DNA from: SXXH01 sp041165735
GTDB taxonomy: Bacteria > Planctomycetota > UBA1135 > GCA-002686595
NCBI GenBank assembly: GCA_046341775.1
Contig: JBKDQQ010000035.1
Location: 1-14,031 of the forward strand
Direction of reading: 5' to 3'
DNA: 14,031 bases
Below, piece by piece: positions 7,501 to 13,994 of this stretch. Both the position numbers and the translations under genes were made by a program. The notes beneath the pieces are model-generated. The model saw nothing but the letters and a program-made list of their open reading frames with translations. It made no database searches and was not told where the DNA came from. Each line of letters starts with the position of its first letter. Positions within the stretch are counted from its first letter, which is position 1.

Positions 7501-8434
7501 CATGCCGGCGATGGCGGCGCGCGCCGAGCACCTGCGCCTCGACCGCGACCGCTCGGGCTTCCTCGAGGCCGAAGAACTCTCCGGCGCGCTTGCGGCGTTG
7601 GATGCCGACGGGGACGGTCGCGTCTCGTTCGGCGAGCACGCCGCCGATGTGCTGCGCGCGCGGGGCGATCGCACGCGGGTCGAAATCGCGCCGGCCATCG
7701 TCGTGCGTTCGCGCCTCGGTCCGGATGGGGACCTGGCCAAGCTGCTCGATCGCGTCGATCCACTGGCGCACGATGCCGACGAGGATGGTTCGTTGTCGAA
7801 GGACGAGGCGCAACGGGCTTGGTTCGCGGCGCTGGATCTGGATGCATCCGGCGGCTTGAGCATGTCCGAGGCTTCGCGCGCCCCCGGCGAATGGCGCGAG
7901 TTGCGCTGGCTGGATGCGCGCGCCAAGGCGGCGTTCAAGAAACTGGACACCGACGGCGACGGCAAGCTCTCGCGTGGCGAGACGCGCATCCCCGACGAGG
8001 AATGGGGCGTGCTCGACGCCGATCGCGACGGCAAGGTGCGCTTGCCCTATGTGCGCGGCTCGACGCAGGACCGCGCGGGTTCGCAAGCGCTTGGCCAGGT
8101 CGAATGGCCGACGCGGCGCGCCGAGGCCGTCCCCATGCCGCCCGACGGCGGCAAGGAGCGCCACTACGCCTTGTTCGATGGCGACAAGGACGAGCGCATG
8201 ACGAGGCGCGAGCTCGGCGAGCGGCGCGACCTCTTGCTCGCGCTCGACGACGATCGGGACCAGAGCGTGTCGGAAGTGGAGTTCCGCGCGCGCCTCGATC
8301 GCATGGCGGACAACGGCGTGGATGTGCTCGCCGACGGCTTCCGCGCGCGTTGGGACCTCGATGGCGACGGCGTGGTGGAGGCGGGGGAGCTGCCGCTGCC
8401 CGCGTGGATGTGGCGCCGCATCGGCGCCAAATGA
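4538..8434 (+). CDS. Decahaem cytochrome c fused to LVIVD beta-propeller and EF-hand domains
   Basis: 1298 residues in three modules. Near the N-terminus a hydrophobic segment (about residues 17-36, after RR) is a signal peptide or anchor. Residues 62-569 carry ten CXXCH haem c motifs, starting at 62, 80, 135, 219, 246, 288, 350, 377, 452 and 565. Residues about 620-930 form an LVIVD-type propeller, with units such as LYVADGPGGLAILDVS (from 679) and AYVADGAGGLWIFDVRS (from 720). Residues about 1000-1285 hold nine EF-hand-like calcium loops starting at 1002, 1022, 1079, 1100, 1137, 1160, 1214, 1237 and 1273, e.g. DTDGDGKLSRGE. Haem attachment requires the protein to be outside the cytoplasm; electron transfer at the cell envelope or surface is the likely role, partner unknown. 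The start is GTG at 4538, 3 bases after the previous stop; ATG at 4556 would shorten it by 6 residues and keep the signal. FLGFH at 463-467 looks like a haem site that lost both cysteines. Confidence 0.9.
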   Translation: MDALLDMRADGAAPRRATLGVAAAWLAAASLCLAAAMDGGLSTGLDKHAFAAAQDTAPAQGCLACHSGIEDMHPAAPLSCVDCHGGDPTATTKEAAHVAGRASRGEDERVAPLDADLARRRFENPMDLRVVDQTCGGCHADALEHLRTSLHGTTAGHLSDGYYETGALKKKGGAYAVFPTRAGAAGGVVDFLPQVPEFKAPKSPEDLAAHFGDLTRKECLQCHLWSEGRAVRGRVGFDGEYRGEGCAACHVPYAHDGLSRSRDRTIDRAEPGHPLRHAMVRAAPTETCTSCHWGDATIGMNFRGLAALPPGAPAGPDIPGTTDKLSHRQYFLQDPAVLPPDAHHQRGMHCVDCHTQNDIMGDGRLVGHMEQAVEIDCRDCHGDFDTPASLKTRRGTPLQHLRREGEAVILTSKVDGKEHDVVQVAHLVDPAHEDYSAKAAAAMNAHHAGMTCHACHNAWNPNFLGFHFDRNESLTQLDLLTGRRTPGRVTTQEKVFATWKSLYLGLDEEGRVAPYLTGFSTMGSFTDAKGERVVDQQLPVTQAGLSGMTMIHHQMHTTRKEGRSCVDCHRAGEVYGTGSGAFELARQMMWVADRRGIEAVALDRTRIAGSAALSKLVLPDVVDLALDCDPLQGEGRWLYASEGSRGVHAIDVRDPRAPRIAGFVALARPRGLDLAGDRLYVADGPGGLAILDVSTPAQPVLLGRAPTVDAHAVEVRWPHAYVADGAGGLWIFDVRSPIAPRVVGGLPLAPPEDVARIIDLDVAFQPSRPKAGGRSTARRLVACVDERHGLVLVDATEPTRPRRLGEARRAPDNSTTSWRSVVMQPKVDLADRQGGTRTTERDYAYVLEERGGDATTSRVLIYDVSEGDRARRVGLAGAGGSGELLVLANLYNPPFLQTMLLACGSDGVVALDASTSAAPQLVGPVAGLRDAYAAVVEAFPLDKTIDESGRPLKDVSHEGSRWLRLAEIERLLDVPAEALFGRLPPPASMPAMAARAEHLRLDRDRSGFLEAEELSGALAALDADGDGRVSFGEHAADVLRARGDRTRVEIAPAIVVRSRLGPDGDLAKLLDRVDPLAHDADEDGSLSKDEAQRAWFAALDLDASGGLSMSEASRAPGEWRELRWLDARAKAAFKKLDTDGDGKLSRGETRIPDEEWGVLDADRDGKVRLPYVRGSTQDRAGSQALGQVEWPTRRAEAVPMPPDGGKERHYALFDGDKDERMTRRELGERRDLLLALDDDRDQSVSEVEFRARLDRMADNGVDVLADGFRARWDLDGDGVVEAGELPLPAWMWRRIGAK

Positions 8435-8444
8435 GCGCATCGGC

Positions 8445-8840
8445 TCAGGATTGCCGGTAGTACGCGCCCGGATCGTCGGGCCCGGCAACCTTCGTCCAAC
8501 CGCGCGTCTTCAGTCCCAGGGCGTCGCGGCCGCCCAGGCGGAACACCAGCCCGATGGGCGTGATGACGAGGTAGTACACCGCCGCCATCGCCACGGTGGT
8601 GACCACGAAGCCGATGGGCATCGCGATCATCAACGAGAGGATCCAGACCGGGCGCAGCAGGGTCGGACGCGCGAGCCCCGCGACGAGCAAGACGACGCCG
8701 ACGCCGACGAGGATCCAGAAGGTGCTCCACGGCGCGCCGAAGCGGTGGGCCATCCACCCGATGGCGGCGAAGCCCGCAGGCGCGAAGAGAGCGAACTGGC
8801 GCAGTTGGCGCGCAGTGGCGTTCCAGGGGAGGATGGTCAC
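8445..8840 (-). CDS. SxtJ-family small membrane protein
   Basis: 131 residues with about four hydrophobic segments: near 15-29, 38-57, 66-83 and 83-99. The run AVYYLVITPIGLVFRLGGRD (86-105) matches the conserved end of SxtJ-family proteins, first named in saxitoxin clusters, where sxtJ lies next to a carbamoyltransferase gene. The molecular role is unknown; it probably anchors or assists the partner enzyme at the membrane. The start is GTG at 8840: GTGA overlaps the TGA stop of the upstream gene by four bases, and GAGG (8847-8850 on the + strand) lies six bases before it, so translation is coupled. The SxtK/DUF5989 protein that often follows is absent, because the next gene is convergent and ends only 10 bases away. 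Confidence 0.75.
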   Translation of the reverse strand: MTILPWNATARQLRQFALFAPAGFAAIGWMAHRFGAPWSTFWILVGVGVVLLVAGLARPTLLRPVWILSLMIAMPIGFVVTTVAMAAVYYLVITPIGLVFRLGGRDALGLKTRGWTKVAGPDDPGAYYRQS

Positions 8841-11494
8841 GCGCCGCCTCGCTTCTTCCCGATCATGATGTAGAAGCCGCCTTCGCGCGAGCCGCTGATG
8901 ATCATGCGCGCCTGCGCCAGGCCTCGGTCGAGCGCGGTGCCGGACGACGCGGGCTCGAACAGGCGCTCCTCCGTGGTGAAGTCGTCCCACGGCACGAGCG
9001 GCGGGACGCCGTGCACGAAGTCGAAGCCGTTCTTGTCGAACCACTCGAGCACCTCGCCCATCGTGTGCTTCGATTCGTGCGGATGGCGGTACTGGTCGTT
9101 GAACCACGACTCCTGCTTGTCGCGCGACATCTTCGTCGTGCGGATGTAGCCGTCGATCCAGCGCATGCGTCCGCCCGTCGCCTGGAACACCTTGCGGCGC
9201 GCGTCGAGCAGCAGCCGGCCGTACTGGTTGTAGAGGCCGATGACGATGTGTCCACCCGGCTTGACGAGCTTGGAGATGCCGACGAAGCCCCCGTAGGGGT
9301 CGGCGGTGTGGTGCAGCACGCCGTTGCACATGACGACGTCGAACGAGGCCGGCGCGAAGGCCGGCTTGAACAGGTTCATCTGCACGAAGCGCACGTTGTC
9401 GAGGCCCTGCGACGAGCGGAAGCCCTCCGCCAGGCGCAGCGAGTTCAGGCACAGGTCGGCGCCGGTCACGCGCCGGGCGCCGATGCCGAGGAAGTTCGAC
9501 AACTGGCCCGTGCCGCAGCCCACTTCGAGCACCGTGGCGTCGTGCGGGATCTGCTCGTCGAGCAGTCGCGCGTAGATGCCGCGGCGCGACTTGGCGAGCA
9601 GCGTCTGCACGCTCTCGCGCTCGTCGTAGTGCGGGAAGGGCTGCTTCTCGTAGAAGGCCTTGACCGCCTCGGTCACGTCGCCCTGCATGGGCTCGTGCGG
9701 GTGGAAGAAGCGCCAGATCCCTTCCTCGCGCGCATAGGCGCGGCCGCATGCAGCGCAACGCGCGGCGTCGCCTGCGCGCGCCAGCGTCCCGCCGCATCCC
9801 GGGCAGGCCCAAGTGGCGGACAAGGCGGGATCCGCGACGGGCGCTTGCGCGGCTTGCACGGCGGGTTGCTCCGCGCGGCGCCAGGCGCGCCCGTCGGCGA
9901 CGCACAGCTCGATGCGCGCGGCGAGGAAGGTGCGCAGGAGCGCTTCCATGCCGTCGCCATGCTGCGCCGCGGCCGCGGCGAGGCTCTCGATGCAGCACAA
10001 GGACGTGCCGCGCGAACGGCGCAGCGCGGCGAGCAGCCCGGCCAGTCGCGGATGGCGCGCGCCGTCGACGAGGTGCAGGCGCACGCGCGCGCCGCCCTCG
10101 ACGAGCGTCGCCTCGCGCAGTCCATCGAAGCTCGCGCCCGGCGCGGAGCGCACGAGGCGCGGCGCTTCGTCGGCGAGGGCGCACACGATGGGCAGTCCCG
10201 TGGTTCCGAATCCCGCCAGCGCGCGCTGCGCTCGGCGCAGGTCGGAGCCGCGCGGCAGGCTCAGCACGCAGCGCGTCGACAGCGCCTCGGGCGAGAGTTC
10301 CGCTCCGTCGAGGCACAGCGCCACGGCGCCACCCTCGAGCAGCATTGCGCGCGCCTCCTCGAGGGGATCGGCGCACGGCGCGCCACGCAGGCCGAGTCGC
10401 AGCGCCAACTGGTCGAGCGCGCCGCTCGCGGACGCGGGCGTCGTGGGTTGGTGGTCGTCGCGCGGCTCCTTGAGCAGCGCGTGGCGCGTGTGCAGGACCG
10501 CGCCCAGCGCGGCGGACAAGCCGTCGGCGGCGGGGGCGAGGTGCACGCGCTCGAAGCCGCATTCGGCGAGGAAGCGGCCACCGAGGCGGTTGCGCACGAA
10601 GGCCGCGCCACCCACGGCCAGCACGGGCGCGTCCACCAGTCGTCGCGCGCGCCGCGCGGCGGCGATGCACAGGTCCTCGAGGGCCGCGGCCCACGACGCG
10701 GCGAGGTCGGCGTGCGCGGCCTCGAGCGCGTCGAGCGGATGGCGCGGGGCGAGGCCGGCGAGGCGTCCGAGCTTGTCGAGGTCGATCGACTCGCCCGCGA
10801 GCAGCGCCCCATCGACATGGATCGAGCCGTCCTCGCCGAGTTGGAGCACGCGCTCGCGCAAGGCTTGCGCATGGCGCGCCTCGCCCGCGACCGCCAGGGC
10901 CTCGAAGCCGCGCTCGTCGCCCGGCGCGAGGCCGAGGTGGGCCAGCATGGCCGAGTGCAGCAGGGCCGGCGAGTGCGGGAAGTGCAGTTGTTCCAGCAGC
11001 CTCGCTTGGTCGGCATCGCCCGAGCCCAAGGCCATGCCGCACCAGTCCGCGTCGTCGATCGCCAGCAGCGCGCAACGCTGGGCGCCGGCATGGTGGTGCG
11101 CGAGGGCGAGGTGGGCCTCGATCGTCGGCACCCACACGTAGCTCTTCCGCGAGAGGCCCAGGTCCTTGTCCAAGGCGCGCGCGGCGAACAAGCCGCTCGC
11201 CGCCCACCACGGGAGGCGCTTCTTGAAGCTCGCGTAGCCCGCCGGGGCGAGCGCGATCTCGGTCTCGAGGAAGCGCTCGAAGCCGCGCAGGGGCTTGCCG
11301 GCGACGACGACCCAATCGACCTGCGACGCGGGCACTCCGGCCGCCTCAAGGCAGACGCGCGCCGCGCGGCTGTTGACTTCGGTCGGCGCGCTGCCGCGCG
11401 CAGGCTCGCGGCGCGCGGCCAGGACGCGGCCATCGCGCACGAGCACGGCGCCGCCGCGGGGGCCGAGGGCGGAAAGGCCGAGCAGGGTGGTCAT
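8837..11494 (-). CDS. Degenerate carbamoyltransferase fused to zinc ribbon and SAM methyltransferase
   Basis: 885 residues. Residues 1-335 follow the NodU/CmcH carbamoyltransferase N-domain: MTTLLGLSA start, VVVAGKPLRGFERFLETEIA (62-81), HFPHSPALLHSA (171-182), LAVGGAAFVRN (292-302). Residues 375-540 follow its C-domain. Key catalytic motifs are altered: the metal-binding HxxxH of the family's EHHxSH is EAHLAL (126-131), GPRALGNRS is SPEALSTRC (401-409), and PAAGDAG is PAADGLS (321-327). A four-cysteine zinc ribbon (564, 567, 580, 583) comes next. Residues 610-885 are a class I methyltransferase: FYEKQPFPHYDE (614-625), SAM motif VLEVGCGTGQ (655-664), acidic D680, and VMCNGVLHHT (721-730). 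The methyltransferase looks intact; the carbamoyltransferase half is probably inactive or changed. The substrate is unknown; context suggests small-molecule or glycan modification. Start ATG at 11494 has no clear ribosome binding site. The SxtJ-family gene overlaps its stop. Confidence 0.82.
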   Translation of the reverse strand: MTTLLGLSALGPRGGAVLVRDGRVLAARREPARGSAPTEVNSRAARVCLEAAGVPASQVDWVVVAGKPLRGFERFLETEIALAPAGYASFKKRLPWWAASGLFAARALDKDLGLSRKSYVWVPTIEAHLALAHHHAGAQRCALLAIDDADWCGMALGSGDADQARLLEQLHFPHSPALLHSAMLAHLGLAPGDERGFEALAVAGEARHAQALRERVLQLGEDGSIHVDGALLAGESIDLDKLGRLAGLAPRHPLDALEAAHADLAASWAAALEDLCIAAARRARRLVDAPVLAVGGAAFVRNRLGGRFLAECGFERVHLAPAADGLSAALGAVLHTRHALLKEPRDDHQPTTPASASGALDQLALRLGLRGAPCADPLEEARAMLLEGGAVALCLDGAELSPEALSTRCVLSLPRGSDLRRAQRALAGFGTTGLPIVCALADEAPRLVRSAPGASFDGLREATLVEGGARVRLHLVDGARHPRLAGLLAALRRSRGTSLCCIESLAAAAAQHGDGMEALLRTFLAARIELCVADGRAWRRAEQPAVQAAQAPVADPALSATWACPGCGGTLARAGDAARCAACGRAYAREEGIWRFFHPHEPMQGDVTEAVKAFYEKQPFPHYDERESVQTLLAKSRRGIYARLLDEQIPHDATVLEVGCGTGQLSNFLGIGARRVTGADLCLNSLRLAEGFRSSQGLDNVRFVQMNLFKPAFAPASFDVVMCNGVLHHTADPYGGFVGISKLVKPGGHIVIGLYNQYGRLLLDARRKVFQATGGRMRWIDGYIRTTKMSRDKQESWFNDQYRHPHESKHTMGEVLEWFDKNGFDFVHGVPPLVPWDDFTTEERLFEPASSGTALDRGLAQARMIISGSREGGFYIMIGKKRGGA
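8847..8850 (-). promoter_or_regulatory. Ribosome binding site of the SxtJ-family gene
   Basis: GAGG on the minus strand, six bases before the GTG at 8840 and inside the end of the upstream reading frame. It decides the start: the frame is open much further upstream with no better signal, and the overlap with the preceding stop is the usual coupled arrangement. Confidence 0.55.
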
Positions 11495-11521
11495 CGGAGT
11501 GTGGCGGCGTGGAAGGGCCTG

Positions 11522-11527
11522 ATTCTA
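11522..11527 (-). promoter_or_regulatory. Possible -10 element for the minus-strand two-gene unit
   Basis: TAGAAT on the minus strand differs from TATAAT at one base and sits in one of the few AT-richer patches of the intergenic region. It would start transcription near 11515, about 20 bases before the ATG at 11494. The nearest -35-like sequence, TTGCAG (11542-11547), is 14 bases away, which is short, so this is tentative. Confidence 0.3.
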
Positions 11528-11762
11528 TCGGCTGCGTCGGGCTGCAACTCGCGCAAGTCCATGGGCCGAAGAATGCGCCCAAATTGCAAGATCCTGCGGC
11601 CGAAGCGTGGTGCGGCGGCTTGGCGGTCGTCGCCCACGGGCCGCCATCGGGACCCGAGGAGGCGAACTCGCCGATTCCTGACGGTCGTCGGCGCGATCCT
11701 GCGTCCAGTCCCGGCGGGAGCGCCGAGCCTTGTCGGCAGCCGGCGCTGCGCGCCGCCGGCAC

Positions 11763-11783
11763 GGGACGCCCGCATGGCGTCCC
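11763..11783 (+). other. Perfect 8-bp inverted repeat
   Basis: GGGACGCC (11763-11770) and GGCGTCCC (11776-11783) are perfectly complementary with the 5-base loop CGCAT. Directly before it lies a second 7-bp inverted repeat (11739-11760). No T-tract follows on either strand, so neither looks like a terminator. They could be operator-like sites or parts of a structured leader. Confidence 0.4.
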
Positions 11784-12026
11784 TCGGCGGAGCGTGGCGT
11801 GCCTTTGTCAATCATTTTGGACAGGCCGCATCCAAGACCCTCGCGCTCCGCTGCGCGCGCGTCGTCCGCTTTTCCCGGAATCCTCCAAGGTCCAGCGCGC
11901 CATCGCCTGTCCATGCAGGCGAACCGACCGGGTGGACGCCTCGCGTCGACAGGGTCGCCGGACCCGCGCCGCGCATCCGTCCGGAATTCTTGACGGTCCA
12001 CGGCCTTGCTCCTCGTGTGCAAGTTC

Positions 12027-12046
12027 GGCGCGACCACGATCGCGCC
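12027..12046 (+). other. 7-bp hairpin in the leader of the secreted-protein gene
   Basis: GGCGCGA (12027-12033) pairs with TCGCGCC (12040-12046) across loop CCACGA, ending 39 bases before the ATG at 12086. It would lie in the 5' untranslated region if the TTGACG at 11990 is a real -35 element. Its role is unknown. Confidence 0.35.
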
Positions 12047-12085
12047 AACCTCCCACCTGCAACCACGCAAACGAAGACGATTCCC

Positions 12086-13939
12086 ATGAAGATCAACTCC
12101 ATCGCCACCACCTTCGCCACCTTCGCCATCGCCGGCTTCGCGCACGCCGAAGTGCCCAAGCCGAGCTTCACCGAGCCGCAGGCTCGGTTGGTCGTCGACC
12201 AGGTCGACGCGGACAACGTCGCCGTGCTGGCGCCGACCTACACGGCGCGCTTCGGACCCGACGGCGCGGTGTACTCGCCCTTCCTCGGCGCGACGAGCAC
12301 GAAGCAGGCGAGCCTGCGCATGCGCCTCGGCGCGGCGACCATCGGCGGTCGCGACATCGAAGTCCTGCCCCGCGCCGGCGCGACGCTGGTCGAGGGCGTC
12401 GCGAGCTTCGAGCGCGGACTCGTGGACGAAGCCTACGAGATCTCCCTCGGCTCCATCGAGCAGACCTTCGTGGTCGGCAGCCATCCCGGCGCGGGCGATC
12501 TGCGCCTGCGCGTGGCCATCGACACCGCTCTCGCGGCCCGTGCCGAGTCGGACGGCTTCTCCTTCCGCGACTCGGACGGCGAGGGCGTGTCCTTCGGCGC
12601 GGCGGCCGTGCGCAACCAGGACGGCAGCTTGACGAGCGTCCCCACGCACCTCGTCGAGGGCGGCGTGGAGATCGTCGTGCCGAGCGAACTGCTCGACGCC
12701 GCGACCTACCCGCTGGTCGTCGATCCGGTGGTCAGTTCGTTGTCGATCGACGTGGGCACGAGCGTCGCCACCGAGGCGGACGCGGCCTACGACCTGGTCT
12801 CCAACACCTGGACGGTCGTGTACCAGGTGCAGGCGGCGGCGGGCAACGGCGACGTGTATTGCCGCATCTACGACGCCTCGACCATGGTGCTGCGCGCGAC
12901 GCGCATCCTCGACGCCACCACCGAGGACTGGACCGGTCCGAAGATCGCCAACAGCCGCGCGGGCGCTCGCCACCTCGTGGTGGCCACGCGCAAGGCGTCC
13001 AGCACCACCGCGCCGATGATCGTCGGACGCTTCGTCTACCCGGGCAACAACGACGTGGGACCGGTCGGAGCCATCTCCACGGGCAGCCTCGACTGCGCCA
13101 ATCCCGACATCGGCGGCAGCAACGGAACCAGCACGAGCGGGGCGCAGTTCTGCGTCGTCTACAGCCGCACCTTCAGCGACTTCCGCGTCGACGTGGTCGC
13201 CAAGCGCCTTTCCATGACGGGCCTCGAGGTCGGCGCCGAGTCGATCGTCTCGGGCGGCACCGAACAGTTCAACGAGCGCCCCGCCATCTCGAACGTGCAT
13301 GACGGCTCGGGTTGGGCCATCGCCTTCGAGCGCATGGGCTGGGACGCCAGCGGACCGTACTGCAAGCAGGTCTGGGGCGCGCAACTGGCCTTGACGGGCG
13401 CGGTGACCGGCCCGGTGGCCGTCAGCACGCTCGTGACGAGTCGCACCAACGCCTTCGACACGGTGACCACCTGCGTCCTGCCCCGCACGGAAGCCAACAT
13501 GCGCTGGATCGTGGGCTACACGCGGCAACTGGCGGGCAACCCCGATGTCGAGCTGGTTTCGCTGAACGGACTGGGCATCCGCGCCACCAGCAGCGCGCAC
13601 GCCGTGCGCGGCGCCTCCTCCGCGCTGCTCGAAGCGCAGCCTTCGCTGGCCTTCGCCGGCGGTTCGAACATCGCGCTGGCCTTCACCAGCACGACGGCGG
13701 CCGGCGTCGGCGCGCGGATCATCTACACGCGCATCCCGATGATCACGACCGGCCTCCTGGTCGGCACCTTCGGCACCGCGAACAACACCACCTATGTCTC
13801 GCCGACCGGCTCGGCTTGCGTGCAGCCCGTGCTCGGTTCGCGACTCGAGAACGGCGCGACCGGCAACGCGGACTTCTTCGTGGCTTGGACGGTGCAAGGC
13901 GTGCTCGACATCCGCGGGGTGCTGTTCCGCGCCCTGTGA
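12086..13939 (+). CDS. Secreted beta-rich protein of unrecognised family
   Basis: 617 residues; I do not recognise a named family. A Sec signal peptide is clear: MKINS, hydrophobic core to about residue 18, cleavage after AHA at 21. Residues 22 to about 215 form a first domain ending in YPLVVDPVVS (208-217), a segment I associate with secreted proteins of planctomycetes and myxobacteria. The rest consists of roughly six loosely similar beta-rich units of 50-70 residues, each with a hydrophobic strand such as WTVVYQVQ, FCVVYSR, WAIAFERM, WIVGYTRQ or IALAFTST, as in beta-propellers. Six cysteines, all in this part, could form disulfides. No catalytic motif, membrane anchor or C-terminal sorting tag is seen. 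The upstream frame stays open for 3 kb only because of high GC; the ATG at 12086 with its signal peptide is the natural start. It stands alone, divergent from the carbamoyltransferase-like gene, and a hairpin follows it. Confidence 0.8.
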   Translation: MKINSIATTFATFAIAGFAHAEVPKPSFTEPQARLVVDQVDADNVAVLAPTYTARFGPDGAVYSPFLGATSTKQASLRMRLGAATIGGRDIEVLPRAGATLVEGVASFERGLVDEAYEISLGSIEQTFVVGSHPGAGDLRLRVAIDTALAARAESDGFSFRDSDGEGVSFGAAAVRNQDGSLTSVPTHLVEGGVEIVVPSELLDAATYPLVVDPVVSSLSIDVGTSVATEADAAYDLVSNTWTVVYQVQAAAGNGDVYCRIYDASTMVLRATRILDATTEDWTGPKIANSRAGARHLVVATRKASSTTAPMIVGRFVYPGNNDVGPVGAISTGSLDCANPDIGGSNGTSTSGAQFCVVYSRTFSDFRVDVVAKRLSMTGLEVGAESIVSGGTEQFNERPAISNVHDGSGWAIAFERMGWDASGPYCKQVWGAQLALTGAVTGPVAVSTLVTSRTNAFDTVTTCVLPRTEANMRWIVGYTRQLAGNPDVELVSLNGLGIRATSSAHAVRGASSALLEAQPSLAFAGGSNIALAFTSTTAAGVGARIIYTRIPMITTGLLVGTFGTANNTTYVSPTGSACVQPVLGSRLENGATGNADFFVAWTVQGVLDIRGVLFRAL

Positions 13940-13994
13940 GAGCGCGCGTCCGACGAGCCGCGCGGCGCCGCCGCCGGCGAGGAGGATGGGCGAT

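Larger units (their letters stand above)
11495..12085. other. Divergent intergenic region with several hairpins
   Basis: No gene is supported in these 591 bases between two divergent genes; short open frames here have no motifs or ribosome binding sites. Visible structure: inverted repeat GCCGGCG/CGCCGGC (11739-11745 with 11754-11760); perfect 8-bp hairpin GGGACGCC/GGCGTCCC with loop CGCAT (11763-11783); AT-richer patch with a perfect minus-strand TTGACA (11806-11811) but no matching -10; the 13-mer ATTC(C/T)TGACGGTC twice (11674-11686 and 11986-11998), the second holding a -35-like TTGACG; and a 7-bp hairpin GGCGCGA/TCGCGCC (12027-12046) 39 bases before the secreted-protein start. Promoters for both flanking genes must lie here or close by, but none is certain. 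Confidence 0.5.

Noticed and set aside
8432..8447. TGAGC/GCTCA inverted repeat between the two convergent stop codons, as a shared terminator
   Set aside because: Only five base pairs, most of them imposed by the two TGA stops facing each other, and no T-tract on either strand.
3424..8460. 1678-codon open frame on the + strand overlapping the phosphatase-like and cytochrome genes
   Set aside because: Its translation is Arg/Ala/Gly-rich low complexity without domains, while the other frame carries ten CXXCH motifs, propeller units and EF-hands. It is a high-GC shadow.
5927..8488. 853-codon minus-strand frame antisense to the cytochrome fusion
   Set aside because: His/Arg/Ala-rich without domains; a shadow of regular codon use on the + strand.
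9011..12085. Upstream extension of the secreted-protein frame by over 3 kb
   Set aside because: The extension is antisense to the carbamoyltransferase-methyltransferase gene and has no motif; the ATG at 12086 gives a clear signal peptide.
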